Source: Chloroflexota bacterium
GTDB taxonomy: Bacteria; Chloroflexota; Dehalococcoidia; GIF9; UBA5629
NCBI GenBank assembly: GCA_016865855.1
Contig: VGNX01000002.1
Coordinates: 81,574-145,573 of the forward strand
Length of the DNA stretch: 64,000 nt
Direction of reading: 5' to 3'
Made by a program: the position numbers and the translations under genes. Under the pieces are notes generated by a model. That model was not told the origin of the DNA. It saw only the letters and a list, made by a program, of their open reading frames with translations, and made no database searches. Position 1 is the stretch's first letter. Each line of letters begins with the position of its first letter. This document shows positions 54,578-61,591 of the stretch, one piece after another.

Positions 54578-56884
54578 ATGGTGGTAGTTACGAAGAAGAA
54601 TTTGCGCAAAGACCAGGTTAACGAGATTATTCGAGCGGAGGATAAATGGGAACCTGTGGGGCATACGCCGATGCCTGAACTCCCTGATTTGAGAAACTGG
54701 GATATGAGGCTGCTCAAGACCTATAAACCGTTTTATGCTCCTATGTGTGATTTGTGTTGCTTCTGCACTTACGGCAAATGCGACCTTACCGGGGATAAGA
54801 GGGGCGCTTGCGGCATCGATATTTCAGCTCAGCAGGCTAGGATTGTCCTGTTAGCTTGTTGCATGGGCACAGCGGCCCATGGTGGACATGCTCGCCATGT
54901 CCTTCACTATCTTATTGAGAAACATGGCAAGGATTATAAAATTAATCTTGGCGACCAGATACTGGTGGAAGCTCCGCACTGCAGGTTGGTCTTGGGGTTG
55001 AAGCCGGAGACACTGGGAGACCTGGAGAAAGCTGTTGAGTATGTGGAGAACCAGCTCATCCACTGCATCTCAGCGCTTCATACCGGCCAGGAGGGCTCGG
55101 CTCTGGATTATGAGTCGAAAGCCCTTCACATTTCGATGTTAGACCATGTCGCCTTGGAAGCTGCCGATATTGCTGAGATAGTAGGTTTCGGCTATCCAAC
55201 ATCTGTGGCTGACACTCCCTTGGTTGACCTGGGTTGGGGAGCGGTAGACAGGACGAAGCCAGTTATCCTCTTGATTGGCCATAACCCGGTTACAGCTATT
55301 CCGATTGTTGATTATCTGAATGCGAATGGTCTGCAGGATAAGGTGGAGGTCGCCGGCATTTGCTGTACTGCTCAGGAAGTGGTGAGGTATAGCAGCAGAG
55401 CTAAGGTTGTTGGTCCGCTTTCCCGCCAGCTTTTCTTCATCAGGTGCGGCATTGCCGATGTTATCGTCACCGATGAACAGTGTGTCAGGTGTGACACGCC
55501 TGGAGAGGCCGCCAAAATGGGCACGGCGTTGATTGCCACTAATGATAAAATCTGCTACGGGCTTGATGATGTGAGCAAGAGGGAAGCAGATGAAATAGTC
55601 AAAGAGATGGTGAACGGCGGGAAGCAGACTCTAATATTTGACCCAGAGAAAGCTGCCGAAGTAGCGGTCAGAGTAGCTATGGAGCTGGCGCCGAAGAGGA
55701 ATAAGGTGCTGGTCAAGCCCGAAGAGGTGCCGGACTTGGCTAAAGACCATCGGCTATGCAATATGTGCAGTCAGGTGTGCCCCAATTTGCTGCCAGTTGG
55801 CGACGCCATCGAAGCAGCCAAGAATGGCAACCTCCAGCCGCTAACCGAAGTATTCAATAAATGCATCGGCTGCGGCAAATGTGACCAAGAGTGCCCTCGC
55901 CATGTGCCCATAATCAAGATGATGCAGGCCGCGGCCAGCTGGGAAACGTGGAAGATGAGGGTGGGGCGAGGACCGATTATGGACGTAGAGATAAGAAAGG
56001 TAGGGGCGCCAATAGTTTTAGGCACTATACCCGGGATAATCGCCATTGTCGGCTGCTCCAACTTTCCTGAAGAGATCACTGAAGTAGCTGAAATCGCTGA
56101 GGAGTTTGCCAAGAGGAAATATATTGTGGTGCTTAGTGGCTGTTCGGCTATGGTGGCCGGGATGAAGAAAGACAAGGAAGGCAAGACGCTATATGAGAAA
56201 TATCCACCTAATTTTGATGCCGGCGGCGTGCTCAACGTCGGTTCTTGCGTGGCCAACTCCCACATCACCGGCGCTGCCATTAAGGTGGCCAACATCTTCG
56301 CCACGCTACCTCTGAGGGGCAATTATGAGGTCATTGCTGACTACATCTTGAACCGCGTTGGCGCCTGTGGTCTTGCCTGGGGAGCTTATTCTCAGAAGGC
56401 GGCTTCAATTGCCACGGGCTGCAACCGGTTGGGAATACCGGTGGTTTTAGGTCCTCATTCCTCCAAGTACCGAAGGCTGTACATCAGCCGCAAGGAAGAG
56501 GACGACTGGACAGTGATGGATGGTAGAGAAAGGAAGCTGGTAAATACTGAAGAGCCATCACCTGAACACCTGATTACCGTGGTAGAGTCCAAAGAGAGGG
56601 CGATGGTCACCATGGCTAAGTTGTGCATCAGGAAGAATGATACTGCTCAGGGGCGCCAGCTGAAGCTCACCCATTATATTGCCCTGCATAAGCAATATCT
56701 GGGAACCCTGCCAGATGACCTTCACCTATTCGTTAGAAAGGCTTCGGATATACCCATCTTCTTTAAGAAAGAAGTAATGGCCTATCTGGAGAAAGTGGGC
56801 TGGAAGGAGAAGCCAGTTTTGACTCTACCCACCTTGATCGGGACTTATCCATCAGAGGTGCCTATAGAGGCGGTTGTTCACTAG
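54578..56884 (+). CDS. cdhA: ACDS alpha subunit, archaeal-type Ni-Fe CO dehydrogenase
   Basis: A 768-residue CODH that interconverts CO2 and CO at the Ni-Fe C-cluster. The N-terminal MCDLCCFCTYGKCDL holds the B/D cluster Cys, followed by AAHGGHARHVLHYLIEKHG. Unlike CooS and AcsA, it has an inserted double ferredoxin region at about residues 392-440 (CNMCSQVCPN; CIGCGKCDQECP), the hallmark of archaeal CdhA. C-cluster Cys/His candidates are in GICCTAQEVV, VGSCVANSHI and VGACGLAWGAYSQ. AAGGAGG precedes the ATG. It is followed by a DUF166 gene then cdhB, the epsilon subunit, which fits the archaeal alpha2-epsilon2 module. Confidence 0.93.
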   Translation: MVVVTKKNLRKDQVNEIIRAEDKWEPVGHTPMPELPDLRNWDMRLLKTYKPFYAPMCDLCCFCTYGKCDLTGDKRGACGIDISAQQARIVLLACCMGTAAHGGHARHVLHYLIEKHGKDYKINLGDQILVEAPHCRLVLGLKPETLGDLEKAVEYVENQLIHCISALHTGQEGSALDYESKALHISMLDHVALEAADIAEIVGFGYPTSVADTPLVDLGWGAVDRTKPVILLIGHNPVTAIPIVDYLNANGLQDKVEVAGICCTAQEVVRYSSRAKVVGPLSRQLFFIRCGIADVIVTDEQCVRCDTPGEAAKMGTALIATNDKICYGLDDVSKREADEIVKEMVNGGKQTLIFDPEKAAEVAVRVAMELAPKRNKVLVKPEEVPDLAKDHRLCNMCSQVCPNLLPVGDAIEAAKNGNLQPLTEVFNKCIGCGKCDQECPRHVPIIKMMQAAASWETWKMRVGRGPIMDVEIRKVGAPIVLGTIPGIIAIVGCSNFPEEITEVAEIAEEFAKRKYIVVLSGCSAMVAGMKKDKEGKTLYEKYPPNFDAGGVLNVGSCVANSHITGAAIKVANIFATLPLRGNYEVIADYILNRVGACGLAWGAYSQKAASIATGCNRLGIPVVLGPHSSKYRRLYISRKEEDDWTVMDGRERKLVNTEEPSPEHLITVVESKERAMVTMAKLCIRKNDTAQGRQLKLTHYIALHKQYLGTLPDDLHLFVRKASDIPIFFKKEVMAYLEKVGWKEKPVLTLPTLIGTYPSEVPIEAVVH

Positions 56885-56912
56885 GAGAAGAACCTAAAGT
56901 TAAGAGAGCTGC

Positions 56913-57611
56913 ATGCGTATTCTGGTAGCTATACAAGGCCATTATGGCCAGAGAATTGCGGACAATATCCGGCAGCATTGTCCGGCTGACTGGAAGGTTT
57001 ATTCTTACACCTTCCCGCAGGACTTGCCAGCCATAATCGATGACGCTAATGAGTTTCTGCCTAAAGAGTTGCCGGCGGCCGATTTACTGATATCTCTCGG
57101 TGAGCACTCCGGGGTGGCTCAGATGATTCCCGACATGGTGAAGAAGAGTGGTGCCACAGCGGTGATCACACCAGCGGATAACCGTGTCTGGCTGCCACCC
57201 GGCTTAGCCAAGCAGATTAAGCGGAAGCTGGAATCTATGGGTGTGGACATGGTCTATCCGGTTCCCTTCTGTACCTTGGCAGAAAAAGATAGCCAAAACC
57301 CACATATCAGAGAATTTGCTAAGTATTTTGGTAGACCGGAAGTAGACATAGAGCTTGATAAAGATAGAATAAGGCGGGTTGCAGTTATCAGGGGGGCCCC
57401 TTGTGGCTGCAGTCCATACGTGGCTGATGGTTTGGTTGGTGTCTGGGAACGGGATGCTGTGGAGAAAGCCGGGCTTCTGCATCACCAGTACCCGTGTCTG
57501 GCAACAATGGTAATGGATCAGGAATTTGAAGATACCTTGATGCACCGTGCTGGACTTATGACTAAACTGGCAGTAGAGAAAGCTATTAAGGATGTAAAGG
57601 TAGCCAAGTAA
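56913..57611 (+). CDS. DUF166 domain protein inside the ACDS operon
   Basis: A 232-residue protein starting MRILVAIQGHYGQRIADNIR, with ADLLISLGEHSGVAQMIPDM, TPADNRVWLPPGLAKQI and RGAPCGCSPYVADGLVG. It matches DUF166, a family of mostly archaeal proteins of unknown role. The CGC motif and the conserved Cys in PVPFCTLAE and YPCLATMVM suggest metal or Fe-S binding. It lies 28 bases after cdhA and 13 before cdhB, in the middle of the complex genes, so a maturation or assembly role is likely. No function is proven. Confidence 0.8.
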   Translation: MRILVAIQGHYGQRIADNIRQHCPADWKVYSYTFPQDLPAIIDDANEFLPKELPAADLLISLGEHSGVAQMIPDMVKKSGATAVITPADNRVWLPPGLAKQIKRKLESMGVDMVYPVPFCTLAEKDSQNPHIREFAKYFGRPEVDIELDKDRIRRVAVIRGAPCGCSPYVADGLVGVWERDAVEKAGLLHHQYPCLATMVMDQEFEDTLMHRAGLMTKLAVEKAIKDVKVAK

Positions 57612-57624
57612 GGAGGTTTGTGTT

Positions 57625-58179
57625 ATGACAACGACTTTACCCTATCATCGAGTTAATGTGTTGACCGGGACCAAGGCAGCTAGGCTTATTGAAGATCCTA
57701 GCGAGTATGCTCACCTGATCAAACGGGCTAATAGGCCTCTCCTGGTGCTTGGGCCCAGGACTCTTACCATGTCTTTAGGTGGGAGGCTTCTCATGGAGTA
57801 TGCTGTGGACATAGCCAAGACACTTGATATTCCGATATGCGCCACTGCTCATACCAAGAAGAAGCTACTTGAGCTGGGCGTTGAGCCGGCCAGCAGCTAT
57901 GACATAATAGAGATTCTCAATCATCTCAAAGACCCGGCATGGAAAGGGGTCAAGAAGGAAGGCAATCACGATTTGGTGATGTTTCTAGGGTTCAGGACTG
58001 ACCTTGGTGAGCAAGGTCTGTCGACCTTGAAACATTACGCCCCGCACCTTAAGACTATGACCTTGTGCAAATACTACTATCCGCATGCCAGTTATTCCCT
58101 TCCAAATTACAGAAAAGACGAGCAATGGAAGGAATTTTTAGATAACCTAATAACTAATTTAAAGAGTAAGGAGGCATAA
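57625..58179 (+). CDS. cdhB: ACDS epsilon subunit
   Basis: A 184-residue subunit of the archaeal-type CODH component, with a DHS-like nucleotide-binding fold: KRANRPLLVLGPRTLTMSLG, ICATAHTKKKLLELGVEP and HDLVMFLGFRTDLGEQGLST. In archaea CdhB forms a tight complex with CdhA and may bind FAD or mediate electron entry. AGGAGG lies in front of the ATG. Bacterial acetogens lack this subunit, so its presence is direct evidence for archaeal-type architecture. Confidence 0.9.
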   Translation: MTTTLPYHRVNVLTGTKAARLIEDPSEYAHLIKRANRPLLVLGPRTLTMSLGGRLLMEYAVDIAKTLDIPICATAHTKKKLLELGVEPASSYDIIEILNHLKDPAWKGVKKEGNHDLVMFLGFRTDLGEQGLSTLKHYAPHLKTMTLCKYYYPHASYSLPNYRKDEQWKEFLDNLITNLKSKEA

Positions 58180-58183
58180 CAAA

Positions 58184-59410
58184 ATGGCAGGAGTTTTCCC
58201 AGTAGACGTTGGCCCGCAATACGAGGGCGAAGTAATCAGAAAAGGCGACATGTATGTCGAGTTCGGCGGCCCCAGTATAAAAAACAAATTTGAGTTGGTC
58301 ACGCTGAAGGGTCTTGATGAGGTCGAGAACGAGAAGATAGAGATCATCGGCCCGGACATCAAAGACCTGAAAGAAGGGGGTAGTTTTCCCCTGGGTATGA
58401 TGATCGATGTTGCCGGCGCCAAGTTAGAGAAAGACATGGAGCCGGTCTTCGAGAGAAGGATACACCTATATGCTAACTACATAGAGGGCCTGTATCACAT
58501 GAACCAGAGAGACGAAATCTGGGTCAGGCTCAGCAAGGATTCCGTCTCTAAGGGGCTTAACTCTTTTGAAGCGATTGGCCAGATACTGATGTTCCTCTAT
58601 ACATCGGAATTAGATGTCATCGAGAAGATTTCCATCACCTTTGTTACCGATGAAAAGAAGGTTGAGGAGCTTCTAGCCAATGCCCGCGAGGTCTATAAGG
58701 CCAGGGATGAGAGAGCCAGGGGCTTGAAAGAAGACGATGTTCAGGAGTTTTATAGCTGTGCCCTGTGTCAGAGCTTTGCCCCGACCCACATCTGCATCGC
58801 CACCCCGGAGAGAATTGCTAATTGTGGAGCTATAAGCTGGTTCGATGGCAGAGCCGCTTACAAGCTTGACCCAGAGGGTCCGGTGCAGGAGGTGAAGAAG
58901 GGCGAATGTTTGGACCCAATAAGAGGCGAGTACAGCGGCTGCAATGAGCTGGGGGCGGTGAAATCCATGGGGACTTACAACCGGGTTTTCCTCCACAGCG
59001 CGTTTGAACATCCACATACCTCCTGCGGTTGCTTTCAGGCGATTTGGTTCTACATCCCTGAAGTTGATGCCTTTGGTCTCGTCCATCGCGATTTCGCAGG
59101 CAATACTGTAGTCGGTGTACCGTTCTCCACTATGGCTGCCGATACCAGCGGCGGCCGGCAGGTAGAGGGCTTTTTGGGCCTGGCACTGGAGTATTTGAGG
59201 TCGCCTAAGTTCCTATATGCTGATGGCGGCTTAAGGCGTTTGGTGTGGATGCCAAAGGAGATAAAAGAGAGATACAAGGAGGCTATACCTGCCAACCTGT
59301 ACGATAAGATTGCTACGGAGGAAGACGTCAAGAACATTGACGAACTGGTAGCGTTTTTGGATAAGGTAGGACATCCATGGGTGAAGGGTGAAGTGGAACT
59401 TCCTGTATAA
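58184..59410 (+). CDS. cdhC: ACDS beta subunit, acetyl-CoA synthase (short archaeal type)
   Basis: A 408-residue acetyl-CoA synthase that joins methyl, CO and CoA at the Ni-Ni-[4Fe-4S] A-cluster. The four cluster Cys are seen in CALCQSFAPTHIC and the NC 10 residues on, with spacings 3, 9 and 10 equal to the Moorella enzyme; the distal-Ni CGC motif is in HTSCGCFQ (about residue 282). The N-terminal CODH-binding domain of bacterial AcsB is missing, as in archaeal CdhC. AAGGAGG precedes the ATG, four bases after cdhB. Confidence 0.94.
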   Translation: MAGVFPVDVGPQYEGEVIRKGDMYVEFGGPSIKNKFELVTLKGLDEVENEKIEIIGPDIKDLKEGGSFPLGMMIDVAGAKLEKDMEPVFERRIHLYANYIEGLYHMNQRDEIWVRLSKDSVSKGLNSFEAIGQILMFLYTSELDVIEKISITFVTDEKKVEELLANAREVYKARDERARGLKEDDVQEFYSCALCQSFAPTHICIATPERIANCGAISWFDGRAAYKLDPEGPVQEVKKGECLDPIRGEYSGCNELGAVKSMGTYNRVFLHSAFEHPHTSCGCFQAIWFYIPEVDAFGLVHRDFAGNTVVGVPFSTMAADTSGGRQVEGFLGLALEYLRSPKFLYADGGLRRLVWMPKEIKERYKEAIPANLYDKIATEEDVKNIDELVAFLDKVGHPWVKGEVELPV

Positions 59411-59430
59411 AATGGACTAGGAGGATCGAT

Positions 59431-60798
59431 ATGCCGTTAAAAGGAACTGACGTTGTAAAGAGGCTTCCAGATGGAGGCAAGAAGAATTGCCGTGAGTGTG
59501 GCTTTCCCACCTGTTTTGCCTTTGCCATGAAGCTGGCTGCTAGAGGTGTCTCGCTTGATAAATGCCCCTACCTTCCGCCAGATGTTAAGGCTGAACTTGA
59601 AGAAGCCTTGGCACCGCCTATCAAGCTGGTAACCATAGGCTCTGGCAAAAATGCTCTTGAGATCGGCAATGAAGAGGTGATTTACCGGCATGAGAAGACT
59701 TTTGTTCATCAGCCGGGCATTGCCCTGCTTATCTCAGACAAGGAGTCTGATGCAAAGGTTGATGAGAAGATAAAGAAGATAAAAGAGCTGCAGTTCCCCT
59801 GGGTGGGGCTGACCTTAAAGACGAACGTTGTGGCGCTGCAGTTTGAGTCGGGTGATAAAGCTAAATTTGAGGTATTGGTAAAGGAGGTCTGTGAGGCCAC
59901 CGACCTGCCTATAGTGTTAATGTCCGAAGATGTTGATGTTCTGCTTTCAGCTCGAAAGATATGCGGTGACAGGCGGCCTCTGCTCTATCCGGTAACTAAA
60001 GACAACATCGATAAGGTGATTGCCGGTATTAAGGCCTCGCCGACGCCAGTGGTGGTGAGGGGTAACAGCGTGGAGGAGCTGATACCATTGACCACCAAGT
60101 TGAAGGATGCAGGCATCGAGGAGATCGTCTTAGACCCAATCGCCAAGAATATGCAGGAAGCCATCAGGGACCAGACGCTAATTCGACGGGCGGCTTTGAA
60201 GCAGAACTTCAGACCACTCGGTTATCCGACCATCGGATTTCCCTGCTTCATAGCTAAAGACGAAATCAGGCAGGTCCTTCTAGCTACCATGTTTGTGATT
60301 AAGTATCCTGGTATCATTGTCCTTTCTGACTTTGATGAACGCTCGCTATTGCCGTTGCTGGTCCAGAGGCTCAATATCTACACTGACCCGCGAATACCGA
60401 TGTCGGTGGAACAGAAGGTCTATGAGATAGGTGAGCCAACCGCGGAATCCCCGGTGCTGATTACCAGTAACTGGGCATTGACTTATTTTATTGTTGCTTC
60501 GGAAATCGAAGGTAGTAAAGTTCCGTCCTGGCTGTGTGTCAAGGACACTGAAGGGCTTGGTGTTCTTACTGGCTGGGCTGCCGGTAAGTTCTCTGGCGAC
60601 TCTATCGGACCATTCATCAAGAAGTCAGGTATTGAGGATAGAGTAAAGCACAGACGGCTGGTTATTCCGGGCAAGGTCGCCCGGATTAGAGGTGAGCTAG
60701 AAGAGGCGTTGCCGGGTTGGGAAATCATAGTTGGGCCCAGAGAAGCCAGCGAGATACCAGCCTACCTGCCGAGCCTCGTGAAGAAGTGGAAGAACTAA
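59431..60798 (+). CDS. cdhE: ACDS gamma subunit (large corrinoid/Fe-S protein subunit)
   Basis: A 455-residue protein. The N-terminal [4Fe-4S] site is CRECGFPTC with a further Cys in SLDKCPYLP (CxxCxxxxC-x16-C); the TIM barrel and the C-terminal corrinoid-binding domain (about 320-455, with ITSNWALTYFIVASEIEGSK and VLTGWAAGKFSGDSIGPFI) follow. The low-potential cluster reactivates Co(II) to Co(I). AGGAGG precedes the ATG. It overlaps the NuoE-like gene at its end, so the redox subunits are coupled to it. Confidence 0.93.
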   Translation: MPLKGTDVVKRLPDGGKKNCRECGFPTCFAFAMKLAARGVSLDKCPYLPPDVKAELEEALAPPIKLVTIGSGKNALEIGNEEVIYRHEKTFVHQPGIALLISDKESDAKVDEKIKKIKELQFPWVGLTLKTNVVALQFESGDKAKFEVLVKEVCEATDLPIVLMSEDVDVLLSARKICGDRRPLLYPVTKDNIDKVIAGIKASPTPVVVRGNSVEELIPLTTKLKDAGIEEIVLDPIAKNMQEAIRDQTLIRRAALKQNFRPLGYPTIGFPCFIAKDEIRQVLLATMFVIKYPGIIVLSDFDERSLLPLLVQRLNIYTDPRIPMSVEQKVYEIGEPTAESPVLITSNWALTYFIVASEIEGSKVPSWLCVKDTEGLGVLTGWAAGKFSGDSIGPFIKKSGIEDRVKHRRLVIPGKVARIRGELEEALPGWEIIVGPREASEIPAYLPSLVKKWKN

Positions 60799-61274
60799 AG
60801 CAGGAACTGGCAGACATCCTGAAACCGGATAAAAAAAATAGACGCCATCTAATCTCCCTTCTTCAGGAAGTTCAACAGAGGTCTGGTTATCTTTCAAAAG
60901 AGGCGATGCTAGCCATCGCTGAGTTCCTGGACATTCCAGGAAGCACGGTCTACGGCATCGTCACTTTTTATAATCAATTCCGTTTTACTCCGCTGGGCAA
61001 GCACCCGGTGAAAGTTTGTATGGGCACCGCCTGCCACTTGTCCGGCGGCAAGCTCGTCCTGGAGGCAATGGCCAGGGAACTGGACATCGAGGTTGGCGGC
61101 ATCACGTCTGACCACGGGTTCAGTCTGGATAGGGTAGCTTGCGTTGGTTGTTGTGCCTTAGCTCCGGTAGTTGTAATCGGCGATTCCGTTTACCCTAAGA
61201 TGACGCCCCCGAAGGTCGAGGAGGTGCTGGTGACCATTAAGCCGGTAAGCCAGGAGCAATCAGAAAAGCAGTAA
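60786..61274 (+). CDS. nuoE: NuoE-like [2Fe-2S] subunit
   Basis: A protein of about 162 residues with a thioredoxin-like [2Fe-2S] fold. Helical N-terminal part (LLQEVQQRSGYLSKEAMLAI), IPGSTVYGIVTFYNQFRF, then the cluster Cys in VCMGTACHLSGG and CVGCCALAPVVVI (CxxxxC ... CxxxC). The frame opens at TTG 60717, 82 bases inside cdhE; the GTG at 60786 (VEELKQELADIL) is preferred because it gives the family-typical length and a shorter overlap of 13 bases, though its SD (GAAGAA) is weak. It probably pairs with the NuoF-like protein 317 bases downstream to oxidise or reduce NAD(H). Confidence 0.88.
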   Translation: MEELKQELADILKPDKKNRRHLISLLQEVQQRSGYLSKEAMLAIAEFLDIPGSTVYGIVTFYNQFRFTPLGKHPVKVCMGTACHLSGGKLVLEAMARELDIEVGGITSDHGFSLDRVACVGCCALAPVVVIGDSVYPKMTPPKVEEVLVTIKPVSQEQSEKQ

Positions 61275-61297
61275 AGGGAATGTTTGGCAGCACCGTT

Positions 61298-61437
61298 TGT
61301 CATTGCGAGCCCTTCGTTTTGTGTCATTCTGAGCGAAGCGACCAGGGAATCTCACTCAGGGTAAACTCCGCGAAGCAATCTCATGCCTACTCACCCCCAA
61401 CCGAGATTGCCACGGTACTACATACCTCGCAATGACA
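61298..61437. repeat. Composite REP-like repeat (TCATTGCGAG/TCATTCTGAG)
   Basis: TGTCATTGCGAG at the left and CTCGCAATGACA at the right, with a TGTCATTCTGAGCGAAGCGA unit and GCAATCTC/GAGATTGC pair inside. Same composite plan as 52083-52226. Lies between the NuoE- and NuoF-like genes. Confidence 0.75.
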
Positions 61438-61466
61438 GAATAAAAGTAGCTGAGGTTGTCTTAAAA

Positions 61467-61575
61467 TGTAGCCCCGACCCTAAAGGGTCGGGTTCCCGAG
61501 GCTAAAGCCTCGGGGCTACATGTTGCCTCGGATAGATTGGAGCATCGGCTCCAATCGTGACCAGAGCGGATGCTC
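61467..61575. repeat. TGTAG...CTACA repeat followed by further hairpins
   Basis: TGTAGCCCCGA...CGGGGCTACA (61467-61520) encloses CCCGACCCTAAAGGGTCGGG and CGAGGCTAAAGCCTCG hairpins. Just downstream, GATTGGAGCATCGGCTCCAA then TC, and CAGAGCGGATGCTCT, form two more. The series fills the rest of the 317-base gap before the NuoF-like gene. Same family as 48083-48149. Confidence 0.75.
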
Positions 61576-61591
61576 TAGGTAGGGGTTACTT

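Noticed and set aside
54578-56884. Calling this gene cooS or acsA (bacterial monofunctional or acetogen CODH)
   Set aside because: The inserted double ferredoxin motif at about residues 392-440 and the neighbouring epsilon subunit indicate the archaeal CdhA type instead.
38159-61575. Intergenic palindromes considered as CRISPR repeats
   Set aside because: Copies are scattered singly rather than in arrays with regular unique spacers, and no cas genes are present.
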